From Deltaproteobacteria bacterium (GTDB taxonomy: Bacteria; Desulfobacterota; Dissulfuribacteria; Dissulfuribacterales; Dissulfuribacteraceae), in assembly GCA_026994795.1 (NCBI GenBank), contig JALWQB010000272.1, positions 1-33,530 on the forward strand: DNA of 33,530 nucleotides, given 5' to 3'. The position numbers and the translations under genes are program-made. The stretch's first letter is position 1. Each line of letters opens with the position of its first letter. Shown here one piece after another: positions 1 through 7,718 of the stretch. The notes beneath the pieces were generated by a model that worked only from the letters and a program-made list of their open reading frames with translations, was not told where the DNA came from and did no database searches.

Positions 1-1
1 T

Positions 2-70
2 GAACAGTTGATGCGCTGGTCAGAGCGCATCCTTACTGCTAAAACGCTGGCAGAGGTATTTGGAGACTGA
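2..70 (+). CDS. C-terminal end of a gene entering from the left edge
   Basis: An open frame enters from the left edge and ends at TGA 68-70, giving 22 residues. The sequence has the form ..RWSERILTAKTLAEVF.., which resembles the C-terminal tail common in Rpn/PD-(D/E)XK transposase-type or DUF4351-like proteins. The match is to a short, low-information tail, so the family call is tentative. Nothing else of the gene is in the window. Confidence 0.4.
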   Translation, partial: EQLMRWSERILTAKTLAEVFGD

Positions 71-304
71 AAAAACACTTTTCCATAACAAGCGCAAAAA
101 TTTCACTTTTTCAAGAGCCTGCAACGCCTCTTCTTTAGTTTTATTTAAAGGAAAAAGGCCATGCTTCAAGGTAAGAGACACAGAAATTTTATATTGTTCT
201 CCCTCTTTTTTAACAACCATCACGGCTGCTGTAATAGCCCTGCTTATATGGGAGAGGCGCACTGCTGTAAGATATGGAGACAAAGAGACATAGGAAAGGC
301 TCAA
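20..304 (-). CDS. Short unrecognised ORF, possibly a gene fragment
   Basis: This is a 94-residue frame with a TTG start. Its central part (VMVVKKEGEQYKISVSLTLK, then an acidic and lysine-rich helix) reads like real protein with alternating beta and helix patterns, unlike the plus-strand frame over the same bases. It overlaps the tail of the plus-strand gene ending at position 70 and shows no clear ribosome binding site. I do not recognise a family. It may be a remnant of a displaced gene or a chance frame. Confidence 0.2.
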   Translation of the reverse strand: MSLSYVSLSPYLTAVRLSHISRAITAAVMVVKKEGEQYKISVSLTLKHGLFPLNKTKEEALQALEKVKFLRLLWKSVFSVSKYLCQRFSSKDAL

Positions 305-413
305 AAAAGACTATGGTATTGAGCAAATAAATAAGGTATTAGAGGCCCTCCGTATGAGGGTTAAAAAGGATGTGGAGCTTGCAGGCATTCTCAAGCCCCT
401 TGGTCTCCTATAA
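294..413 (+). pseudogene. C-terminal gene remnant without a start
   Basis: After an in-frame TAG at 291-293 the frame encodes about 39 protein-like residues (..KKDYGIEQINKVLEALRMR.. to ..GILKPLGLL) and stops at TAA 411-413. The helical, charged composition suggests the tail of a former gene whose upstream part is missing. No family is recognised. No structure was noted in the remaining bases up to the end of livF at 459. Confidence 0.2.
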
Positions 414-458
414 TCTAATCTGGCATTTTATGCACATTATTATTATGATAAGGAATCC

Positions 459-1166
459 TCAAAAAAAGAATTTTTCCAATTCTTCTGGATTGTCAATAAA
501 GTTTTGAGGCTTATCACTTTCATAGACCACCCTTCCAGATACTATCACCAACACCCTTGTTGCCCAGGGGAGCGCATAGCGAAGGTTGTGTTCTACCATG
601 CAGGTGGCATCAATACCCACGACCTCAGAGACCTTTTTTATGTGTTCAAGCATCTCATTGGCTGTTTTTGGAGAAAGCCCTGCAGTTGGCTCATCAAGGA
701 GGATGAGCTTTGGCCGTTTGATAAGGACCATGCTTACAGCAAGGGCCTGGCGTTCGCCTCCAGACAAAAATCCAGCGCGCCTCTTAAGTTTTTTTCCCAG
801 AAAGTCAAATACGGAAAATACTTCGTTTAGGCGTCTGGTAAATTCATCTTTTTTAAGCCCGTATGCAGCAATTGAAAGATTTTCCTCTACAGTAAGATCA
901 GGCACGATATTATTACTCTGAAGGAGGTAGGAAATGCCCGCCTTGACCCGCCCCATTGCTGAAAATCCTGTTATTTTTTGCCCCATAAACTCAATTGCGC
1001 CTTGTTTTACTGGAATTAGCCCAGCAATTGCCTTGAGAAGCGTTGACTTTCCAGCGCCATTTGGCCCAAGAAGCAGCAGCCTTTCGCCATTGCCTATTGA
1101 AAACGATGTATCTTTAATTATGTGTTTTGCGCCGTAAAAGACATGTATAGATCGCACATCCAACAT
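459..1166 (-). CDS. livF: LivF: branched-chain amino-acid-type ABC transporter ATPase
   Basis: This is an ATP-binding subunit of a hydrophobic amino-acid uptake (HAAT/Liv) ABC importer, acting on the cytoplasmic face with LivG under the LivHM permeases. It shows Walker A GPNGAGKST near residues 34-42, the ABC signature LSGGERQA, Walker B LILLDEP and a later switch histidine (VEHN). At 235 residues it has the usual LivF length. The ATG lies one base after the livG stop codon, so it is the last gene of the six-gene minus-strand operon. The substrate cannot be told from the ATPase; Liv systems also carry amides, urea and aromatic compounds. Confidence 0.95.
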   Translation of the reverse strand: MLDVRSIHVFYGAKHIIKDTSFSIGNGERLLLLGPNGAGKSTLLKAIAGLIPVKQGAIEFMGQKITGFSAMGRVKAGISYLLQSNNIVPDLTVEENLSIAAYGLKKDEFTRRLNEVFSVFDFLGKKLKRRAGFLSGGERQALAVSMVLIKRPKLILLDEPTAGLSPKTANEMLEHIKKVSEVVGIDATCMVEHNLRYALPWATRVLVIVSGRVVYESDKPQNFIDNPEELEKFFF

Positions 1167-1167
1167 A

Positions 1168-1929
1168 TTAAAACCCCAAATACATCTCTCTCACTTCCCT
1201 TGCGCCAAGCACATGGTCTGTCCTGCCAAAGAATGCAACCTGTCCTTCATTCATGAAATACACCCAATCAGCCATCTCAGTAACAACCTTCATATTGTGT
1301 TCCACTACAACTATAGTCTTATCCCTATCTTCTGAGACGATCCTTTCAAGGGTCGCCATGACCTTTTTTGTGGCTATTGGGCTAAGACCAGATGCTGGCT
1401 CATCAAGGAGCATTACTCTAAAGCCCTTTGAAAGAAGGCGCGCTATGGCAAGGAGCTTTTGCTGACCAAAAGATAGCTCTGATGCAGGGTAGTCCTTTTT
1501 CGCATAAAGCCCAACAAATTCCAGCCAGTAACACGACCTTTCCCTCGCATGTTTATATAATCTGCTAAGGCGTAAAGGACGCATGAAGGGGAAGAGGGGA
1601 GACTCAGAGGCATAGGGCATACATGCTGTAACCACATTTTCAAGGACAGTCATACCTTCAAATATCCTCACATCTTGAAACAGCCTTCCAATGCCTTTCC
1701 GCGCCACCTGATATGGTTGAAGGCCGGTTATATCTTCGTCATCATAAAAGACTGCCCCGTTATCTGGCGTAAGGTATCCGCAAATGAGATTAAAAATAGT
1801 AGTCTTTCCCGCCCCATTCGGCCCTACAAGCGCTGTTATCCTGCCGGGGAGAAAAGTCGCAGTAACCTTTCTTATTATTTCCATGCCCAATAGCGTCTTG
1901 CTTAAATTCTTTATTTTTAACCCAACCAT
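1168..1929 (-). CDS. livG: LivG: branched-chain amino-acid-type ABC transporter ATPase
   Basis: This is the second ATPase of the Liv importer, at 253 residues. Walker A GPNGAGKT sits at residues 36-43, the signature motif is the LivG-like variant LSFGQQKLLA, and Walker B is VMLLDEPASGLSP. The long insert after the Q-loop and the C-terminal ..VREMYLGF are characteristic of LivG and distinguish it from LivF. It follows livM after a 16-base gap and runs directly into livF. The SFGQ form of the signature is normal for LivG proteins and does not suggest loss of activity. Confidence 0.95.
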   Translation of the reverse strand: MVGLKIKNLSKTLLGMEIIRKVTATFLPGRITALVGPNGAGKTTIFNLICGYLTPDNGAVFYDDEDITGLQPYQVARKGIGRLFQDVRIFEGMTVLENVVTACMPYASESPLFPFMRPLRLSRLYKHARERSCYWLEFVGLYAKKDYPASELSFGQQKLLAIARLLSKGFRVMLLDEPASGLSPIATKKVMATLERIVSEDRDKTIVVVEHNMKVVTEMADWVYFMNEGQVAFFGRTDHVLGAREVREMYLGF

Positions 1930-1945
1930 CTAACCTTGGCCCTTA

Positions 1946-2815
1946 TCACCTGAGTTTGAATTCGCCTGCAATTCCCCGCGGTCTTAAAAACATAAACGCC
2001 ACAATTATAAGGCCATAGAGTATCTGCCTTACATTTGGTGCTATAGTATCGGGCAGGCCAAGAAATCTCAATGCCTCCGGGAGCAGTATCAAAAAGACCG
2101 TGCCAACCACCGGGCCCTTCAGATTCCCTGTTCCCCCTACAAGGAGTATGACAAGCAAAAAGATGCTTTCGTCCAGAGTAAAGGAGGTGGGGTCAATATA
2201 GGTAACATAGGTAGCATAGAGGCTGCCTGCCACTGATGCAACCATGCCTGATATCACAAATGCACCTAAGAAGAGGTAAAAAGGCGGTTTGCCAAGCCCT
2301 TCTGCTGCCATCTCGTCATCTCTTAATGCCTTAAGCGCAAGGCCAAATGGCGACCTGTAGATTATTACTAAAAAGATTATTATTACCCCTGCAAAAAGAG
2401 ATGTAAGGATAAGATATTCTGGAAGCTCCGTTACTTCATAACCTGCTATGGATGGCCTTGGAATGCCCGGTATGCCGTATGGGCCGCGCGTAAGCTCCAC
2501 CCAGTTATATAGGATTGTAAATACGATTGCCTGAAACCCTAAGGTAACAAGCACAAAGGGGTCTCCCCTGAACTTTAAGGCAGGAATGCCTATTGCCAAG
2601 GCGAATATGCCTGTAATAAGCACGGACAATAAAACTGCTGCCATAAATCCAACCCCGACCTTCATCATAAGAAGCGTTGTGGCGTACGCCCCAATCCCGT
2701 AAAAGACCGCCTGACAGATGGAAAGGAGCCCCCCAAAACCAACCACCAAGTTCAGCCCCAGGGTCAAAATAAGATATATAGCTATCATTATGATGAGGTG
2801 TATTATGTAGTTCAC
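1946..2815 (-). CDS. livM: LivM: ABC transporter permease
   Basis: This 289-residue integral membrane permease has about eight hydrophobic helices. It carries the LivM landmark GLNLVVGFGGLLSICQAVFY near the N-terminus (family pattern: GLNL..G..G..S.GQ), here with C replacing the usual G before Q. The C-terminal FLRPRGIAGE is the typical LivM ending. The start ATG overlaps the livH stop in an ATGA arrangement at 2812-2815, implying translational coupling. It pairs with LivH to form the channel. Confidence 0.92.
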   Translation of the reverse strand: MNYIIHLIIMIAIYLILTLGLNLVVGFGGLLSICQAVFYGIGAYATTLLMMKVGVGFMAAVLLSVLITGIFALAIGIPALKFRGDPFVLVTLGFQAIVFTILYNWVELTRGPYGIPGIPRPSIAGYEVTELPEYLILTSLFAGVIIIFLVIIYRSPFGLALKALRDDEMAAEGLGKPPFYLFLGAFVISGMVASVAGSLYATYVTYIDPTSFTLDESIFLLVILLVGGTGNLKGPVVGTVFLILLPEALRFLGLPDTIAPNVRQILYGLIIVAFMFLRPRGIAGEFKLR

Positions 2816-3693
2816 CTTTCCTCTGCCCTCCTCTTTGGGGAAAAGATGCCATCTGGCCTGAATATTAGTGTGATTATGAGTATTCCAAAGGTTATGAGTT
2901 CATTCCATTTGGCGGAAAAGAGCCAGACCCCGATGGCCTGTAAAAGGGCTATTAAAGACGCCCCTGACACCCAGCCCCAGTAAAAATTTACGCCGCCAAC
3001 AATAACGGCAACTGCCCCTGTAAGGAGCGCTCCCATTCCAACATGCGGGTCAATGCCAACATCCAGGGTAGTAATGATGGAGGCAGCGGCAGCAAAGAGA
3101 GCGCTCAGGGAAAACACAATAGCCCTCATCCGTTTATAAGGAAGTCCCAGGGCAATGACGAGTTCAGGCGCTATACCCATTGCCCAGATAGCCTTTACAA
3201 GCGTATTCTTTCTGATGGAAAGCCAAAAAAGGATTGCGCCTGTCCATCCAATCAGTATTTGCGCTATCTGAATCCTTGTAACTATTATTGGGCCAATCGT
3301 AAAAGAAGGCTCCATGCCTTTTGTTATGATTTTTATCTCATTGCCAAATATGAGCGCGATGAGGTTCACAATAGCTATATACACCCCAAGAGATGCCACA
3401 AGAAGCACCCCTGTTGGAGCGCCATATCCTTCAAGGGGAGAAAAGACGAGCCTGTCTATGAGTATGCTACTCAATATGCCAGCAAAAATGCCCAAAGGGA
3501 TAGAGGCAAAAAGCGGGATGCCAAAGGTTTCTGATAGCGCTATTACAACATAGGATGCAATTACATAAACTGCCCCAAAGCCAATGTTAAAGAACCTCAA
3601 AGACCTGTAGATAAGCCCAAAGCCAATGGCAAGAAGCGCATATATGGCCGCATTACATACGGCGTTTACGAGTAGCTGCAATAAGAGGGTCAT
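2812..3693 (-). CDS. livH: LivH: ABC transporter permease
   Basis: This 293-residue permease has multiple membrane helices, the early GLIYRSLRFFNIGFGA segment of LivH proteins, and the C-terminal ..IFRPDGIFSPKRR motif. Its start overlaps the stop of the upstream receiver gene (ATGA, 3690-3693). A Liv permease directly coupled to two response-regulator genes is unusual. It suggests that transporter expression and regulation are tied to one signal. No periplasmic binding protein is in this operon; a candidate lies divergently at 9123. Confidence 0.92.
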   Translation of the reverse strand: MTLLLQLLVNAVCNAAIYALLAIGFGLIYRSLRFFNIGFGAVYVIASYVVIALSETFGIPLFASIPLGIFAGILSSILIDRLVFSPLEGYGAPTGVLLVASLGVYIAIVNLIALIFGNEIKIITKGMEPSFTIGPIIVTRIQIAQILIGWTGAILFWLSIRKNTLVKAIWAMGIAPELVIALGLPYKRMRAIVFSLSALFAAAASIITTLDVGIDPHVGMGALLTGAVAVIVGGVNFYWGWVSGASLIALLQAIGVWLFSAKWNELITFGILIITLIFRPDGIFSPKRRAEER

Positions 3694-4055
3694 GCGATCT
3701 TTTTAATTATCTTTAATAGCTCATCTGGATTAATTGGTTTTTTTACAAAATATTCTGCCCCAAGGTTTAATGCCTCAACAGCATGGTCAAATTCCTTATA
3801 TGCGCTCATAATAATGACTGGCAAATTGGGATACTTACCCTTTATCCATTGAAGGAGCAAAAGACCATCCCTATTCTCATGATCATTTTCATCAAGGACT
3901 ATATCTACAATGGCAATGTCTATATGCTCGCCAGCCAGTATAGCCTTGGCTGAGTCAAGGTCATTTGCCTTAAAGATAGTGAAATTATCTTCAAGATATG
4001 GTTCAATAGTGGCGCTATATTCGGGAATGTCGTCAACTATCAAGACCTTTTTCAT
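3690..4055 (-). CDS. Single-domain response regulator (CheY/Spo0F-like receiver)
   Basis: This 121-residue protein is only a receiver domain. The acid pair D8-D9, phosphoacceptor D51 (IAIVDIVLDEND), the switch residue S84 (VIIMSAY) and K106 (VKKP) are all present, so it should be phosphorylatable. It has no output domain and may act as a relay intermediate or phosphate sink, or bind a partner protein. Its start overlaps the stop of the NtrC-type gene (4052-4055) and its stop overlaps livH. The soluble kinase-like protein at 10280 is a candidate partner by proximity only. Confidence 0.9.
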   Translation of the reverse strand: MKKVLIVDDIPEYSATIEPYLEDNFTIFKANDLDSAKAILAGEHIDIAIVDIVLDENDHENRDGLLLLQWIKGKYPNLPVIIMSAYKEFDHAVEALNLGAEYFVKKPINPDELLKIIKKIA

Positions 4056-5479
4056 CTTTTTAGGTAGCTCCTTTTTATTTCAGGGAACCTCTCTAAAATG
4101 TCTGGAAAGTCCGAGATGATCTTTTTGACCCTTCTCAACATGGAAAATCTATTTGGATATCCAAGCAATTTCCATGCCTCTGTCTTTCGGCCCCCTGCTC
4201 GCTTCAATGCAATGTCTATGAGTTCAAGTTCGGTTTCTGCCAGTCTTTTGAAGACATTTAGTTTAGATGGGCATTTTTCAAGATAATGGCCTTCTCTGTA
4301 TAGAAGTGGCAGTATGTGTGATGGCATAATCTCTTTGCGCCCTTCAAGCCTGCACCTGAGGGCTGCGCCCTCTATGACGGCCTTTAGCTCCCTCACATTG
4401 CCTGGCCAGTAGTGGTGAAGCAGTATATCAATGGCATCACGGCTGATGCTATTAGCAGGCGTTCTGCCCTTTTTCATCAATTGCTTAAGAAAATAGAGGG
4501 CAAGTATCTCTATATCGCCTTTTCTATCTCTTAATGGTGGAAGGTTTATCTCAAGCACCTTTAACCTGTAATACAAATCCTCTCTAAAAGTGCCCTCATT
4601 TACCATTTTTTCAAGTGGCCTATTTGTGGCTGCCACTATCTGTACATCCACTTCTATGTCTTTATCCCCACCCATCCTCCTGAATTTACGACTGTCAAGG
4701 AACCTAAAGAGTTTGATCTGTATCTCCATAGGAAGGTCGCCAATTTCATCAAGGAATAGCACCCCCTTATGGGCCTGCTCAAAGACCCCCCTGTGTCTTG
4801 CTGTTGCGCCAGTAAAAGCGCCCTTTTCATGCCCAAATAACTCTGAAGTTATTGTCTGAGGATTAACATCAGTGAGGGCAATGCTAACAAATGGATAATC
4901 CTTTCGTATGCCCTGTGAATGGATTGCCTTTGCCACAAGCTCTTTTCCAGTGCCTGTCTCCCCTCTAATGAGCACCGTAGCCTCACCATCCTCAGCTACA
5001 AGCCTGATATGGCGTTTAATGTCAGTTATTTTCGGGTCTTCCCCTACTATTTCATCGTTCTTTTGAAAAAGGGATTCAAGATGACGAATTCTTCTTTCTG
5101 CACTGGTTTCTTTAAGTATGTGCTCAACACGCACACATATTTCATCAAGGTCAATCTTATCCTTTTCAAGAAATGTCTTGGCCCCTTTATGAAGCGCCTC
5201 AACAGCAGTGGCGATGTCTCCATATCCAGAGATCACAATAACGGCAATGCCGGGGTCCTCATCAATTATAATCTCAAGGAGATCAAGCCCTTCCTTTGCC
5301 TCTTTTAGACGGAGGTCAAGCAGGATGAGGTCAAATTTATAAGGGGCAAATATCCTTCTAAATGCCTCTTCTGAATAAACAGCCTTGACAGATGCCATAG
5401 TCTCAAGTTTATTCTTAAGCGCATCTGTAAAACGGCGGTCATCATCAACAATGAGTATGTGCGGATTTTTAACATTCAT
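4052..5479 (-). CDS. NtrC-family sigma-54-dependent response regulator
   Basis: This 475-residue transcriptional activator has three domains. The receiver (1-125) has acidic residues D12-D14, phosphoacceptor D55, S84 and K106. The AAA+ domain (about 143-380) has Walker A GETGTGKE at 173-180, the sigma-54-contacting loop GAFTGA at 220-225, and Walker B LFLDEI at 241-246. A C-terminal Fis-type helix-turn-helix lies around 425-465. The intact GAFTGA loop indicates real sigma-54 activation. It is the first gene of the minus-strand operon. No good Shine-Dalgarno precedes the ATG, so translation initiation may be weak. A sigma-54 promoter and an inverted repeat lie in the divergent region beside it. 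Confidence 0.95.
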   Translation of the reverse strand: MNVKNPHILIVDDDRRFTDALKNKLETMASVKAVYSEEAFRRIFAPYKFDLILLDLRLKEAKEGLDLLEIIIDEDPGIAVIVISGYGDIATAVEALHKGAKTFLEKDKIDLDEICVRVEHILKETSAERRIRHLESLFQKNDEIVGEDPKITDIKRHIRLVAEDGEATVLIRGETGTGKELVAKAIHSQGIRKDYPFVSIALTDVNPQTITSELFGHEKGAFTGATARHRGVFEQAHKGVLFLDEIGDLPMEIQIKLFRFLDSRKFRRMGGDKDIEVDVQIVAATNRPLEKMVNEGTFREDLYYRLKVLEINLPPLRDRKGDIEILALYFLKQLMKKGRTPANSISRDAIDILLHHYWPGNVRELKAVIEGAALRCRLEGRKEIMPSHILPLLYREGHYLEKCPSKLNVFKRLAETELELIDIALKRAGGRKTEAWKLLGYPNRFSMLRRVKKIISDFPDILERFPEIKRSYLKR

Positions 5480-5504
5480 GTTTTAATAATAACACATTTG
5501 TAGT

Positions 5505-5532
5505 ATATGTCCATAGGTCAAACTGGACATAT
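5505..5532. promoter_or_regulatory. 9-bp inverted repeat, likely activator binding site
   Basis: ATATGTCCA at 5505-5513 and TGGACATAT at 5524-5532 are perfect inverted arms with a 10-base spacer. The site is 26 bases upstream of the NtrC-type gene and about 115 bases upstream of the predicted start from the sigma-54 promoter at 5621, which is a normal enhancer distance. On the minus strand a candidate -10 (TATACT, 5507-5502) overlaps the left arm, so the same site could autoregulate the regulator operon. Binding by the neighbouring activator is inferred. Confidence 0.6.
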
Positions 5533-5568
5533 TGGAAAAAATTTTACAGAAAACTGGTGCAATTCCCC

Positions 5569-5597
5569 TTGACAAAAACAAAAATGTAGACTGTAGA
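5569..5597 (+). promoter_or_regulatory. Possible sigma-70 promoter
   Basis: TTGACA at 5569-5574 is a perfect -35 hexamer. With a 17-base spacer it is followed by TGTAGA at 5592-5597, which matches only three of six -10 positions. It could give basal transcription of the rightward genes, but the weak -10 and the better sigma-54 site downstream make it a secondary candidate. Confidence 0.3.
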
Positions 5598-5620
5598 GAA
5601 TGTTGTGCTATTTAAGGGAA

Positions 5621-5636
5621 TGGCACATAACATGCA
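5621..5636 (+). promoter_or_regulatory. Sigma-54 (-24/-12) promoter for the 5695 genes
   Basis: TGGCAC-ATAAC-ATGCA matches the consensus TGGCAC-N5-TTGCA at all but one position, and the invariant GG and GC doublets are exactly ten bases apart. The predicted start is near 5646, about 50 bases before the ATG at 5695. A sigma-54 activator gene is transcribed away from it and an inverted repeat sits at a typical enhancer distance upstream, so the three elements form a coherent control region. Confidence 0.75.
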
Positions 5637-5694
5637 GAGAAGTCTTGGCTATCAAGATTGCAATATTGACAAAATGTAAAGTAATGAGGGAATA

Positions 5695-6762
5695 ATGAGT
5701 AATAAATCAAATCCATATCAAGATACTGAAAAAGAAATACTTCCAATATTGAAATTTACTAATGAACCATTGGAGAGGATAATTAAACAAAAGAGTTGTA
5801 ATCAAACCCTAATAATTGTTGATGATTATAATTATAAAATTATAAACAAATTAACTGGTATCGCTTGTAAAGAGATTATTCCTATTGAGGATAGTAATGC
5901 AAAGAGTATTGAAGAAGTAAAATCGTCACTTGAGTTTAATCGTGTTATTGCCATAGGAGGATGTAGTGCTCTTGACTTCGGAAGGGCTTGTGCAAAATCT
6001 AAAATAGATATTATAATCATTCCTTCAATTCTGTCAACATCCTGTATTAGTGTTGATTGTAGTATTATATATGATGGGAATAATCATTTTTCTGTGAAAA
6101 CCCCTATCCCAAAAGAGGTCATAATTAGTTTTCCACTATTAACTAAATCTAATGAAGATATTGTAAAAAGATGGACTTTTTCTGGGATTGCCGATTATCT
6201 ATCAAATATAAGTGCAACAATTCAATTTATATATGAAAATAATCAAAATTTACTTAAAAAGAAACCTAATGATATCATTCAAGTATTAAATAACTATCTA
6301 CCAGATTGTATGAAACTGTTAAAATGGATTTTAAATGATTTTACTGAACTAAATCATAATGCTCTAATGATTATTGCCAGACACTTATATAATGCTGGTA
6401 TAATTGTTATCAAAAATAAAAATCCTAAATTAAGTGCTGGGACAGAACATGAATTGTATTACTATTTAAAATTGCACAAGAGATATAATCGTGATAATCC
6501 AACCCATGGAGAATTAGTTTCAATAGGAACTTTAATAGCTGCAAAAATGTTAGAAGAGCAATTTAATCAAGAAGTTTTGTTCTTAAAACTTCTTTCTGTT
6601 TTTAAAAAATTAAAACTTCCCACAAAGCTTAATGAGTTTAAAGGTATTAATGTTAAAACAGAAGATATTATTGAAGGCTTTGAGCATGTAAAAAATAGTA
6701 GTCTATTTTGGAAAGAATTATATAGTCACGATTTACTAAATAGCTGTTATATGGCTAATTGA
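5695..6762 (+). CDS. Glycerol-1-phosphate dehydrogenase-like / Fe-ADH superfamily enzyme
   Basis: This 355-residue protein belongs to the dehydroquinate synthase-like/iron-ADH superfamily, closest by eye to sn-glycerol-1-phosphate dehydrogenases (AraM/EgsA type). The NAD-binding turn is GGCSALDFGR at 88-97. Three expected metal ligands are visible: D167 (SGIADYLS), H252 (GTEHEL) and H271 (THGELV). Family members reduce dihydroxyacetone phosphate to glycerol-1-phosphate with NAD(P)H, but cyclases share this fold, so the substrate is uncertain. The start is supported by GAGGG at 5686-5690. It is the first gene after the sigma-54 promoter and is strongly AT-rich. The GGCSA turn departs from the usual GGGs. 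Confidence 0.75.
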   Translation: MSNKSNPYQDTEKEILPILKFTNEPLERIIKQKSCNQTLIIVDDYNYKIINKLTGIACKEIIPIEDSNAKSIEEVKSSLEFNRVIAIGGCSALDFGRACAKSKIDIIIIPSILSTSCISVDCSIIYDGNNHFSVKTPIPKEVIISFPLLTKSNEDIVKRWTFSGIADYLSNISATIQFIYENNQNLLKKKPNDIIQVLNNYLPDCMKLLKWILNDFTELNHNALMIIARHLYNAGIIVIKNKNPKLSAGTEHELYYYLKLHKRYNRDNPTHGELVSIGTLIAAKMLEEQFNQEVLFLKLLSVFKKLKLPTKLNEFKGINVKTEDIIEGFEHVKNSSLFWKELYSHDLLNSCYMAN

Positions 6763-6775
6763 AAAACTGTTCTTT

Positions 6776-7714
6776 ATGAGTAAAAAAACATTTCAGCATT
6801 TCAAAGAACCAGCACTGTTGTATGAAATTTTGGAAGAGATAAAAAAAAGGCATCCTTATGGGTATGAAGGATTATTGAAAAAAATTATTGATGGAATTTC
6901 AGAATATTATAATAGCATAGTAAATTTTCAAGCACAATATGATAACACACCGAAGTTTTTAATCGGACTATCAGGTGGTATAGATTCTGCACTAGTAACA
7001 TATTTAGCTGTAACTGCCGTAGGTAAAGAAAATGTTTTTCCTCTTACAATGCCAGTTAGAGATGAAGAAAAGGAAAGTCTATTAAACGCAGCTTTAATAA
7101 GAGCGGAATTAGGTATAGAATTACATAATTTTCCTTATGTTATTTCTATAAAAAATATTGTAGAACAACAAATAGCTACTATTAATATGCTTAACTGTAA
7201 TTTTCTTACCATTGAGACAGATATAAATTCTCAGACCATTGATGATAAAATTCGTATAGGAAATTTAGCGTCCAGAACAAGAATTAATATACTATACGAC
7301 TTTGCACGAAAACTAAATGGCAGGGTGTTGGGCACAGGAAATAAAATAGAATTAATGCAAGGTTTTGCTGCAAAATATGGCACTCCTTTTTCTTGCGATT
7401 TTAATGTATTATATGAGTTATATAAAGTGGATATTTATGAATTGGCCCGTTTACTTAATATTCCACAACAAATAATAAATGCAATTCCAACAACGGGGTA
7501 TTATTCTGGTCAAACACATGAATCTGAGTTAGGGGCCACATTAGAAGAACAAGATGCTATTATTTATTTATTGTTTGATAAACATGTTGATCCAACTGAT
7601 ATTGAAAAAGAATATAAAGTTAATCCAAAATTTATAAATATTATAATTAATAGATATAAAAATTCTCTTCATAAAAGAATGTTAAAACAAAAATATATTA
7701 AAATTAATTATTAG
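6776..7714 (+). CDS. NAD+ synthase-like ATP-pyrophosphatase (NadE family)
   Basis: This 312-residue protein has the PP-loop LSGGIDSA at 65-72. It also has the NadE motifs SRTRINILYDFA, GTGNKIE and a long C-terminal match to the NadE pattern LYK..(V/I)YELAR.L.IP..II...P..GY..GQT.E.ELG. NH3-dependent NAD synthases amidate nicotinate adenine dinucleotide through an adenylate. There is no glutaminase domain. The usual TKYGD is AKYGT here, so it could be a family member amidating another acid. It starts 13 bases after the previous gene without an obvious ribosome binding site, suggesting coupled translation. Confidence 0.8.
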   Translation: MSKKTFQHFKEPALLYEILEEIKKRHPYGYEGLLKKIIDGISEYYNSIVNFQAQYDNTPKFLIGLSGGIDSALVTYLAVTAVGKENVFPLTMPVRDEEKESLLNAALIRAELGIELHNFPYVISIKNIVEQQIATINMLNCNFLTIETDINSQTIDDKIRIGNLASRTRINILYDFARKLNGRVLGTGNKIELMQGFAAKYGTPFSCDFNVLYELYKVDIYELARLLNIPQQIINAIPTTGYYSGQTHESELGATLEEQDAIIYLLFDKHVDPTDIEKEYKVNPKFINIIINRYKNSLHKRMLKQKYIKINY

Positions 7715-7718
7715 TGTA

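Noticed and set aside
504-921. Long plus-strand frames opposite livF
   Set aside because: They are shadows of a well-conserved ABC ATPase gene on the minus strand and have no protein-like features.
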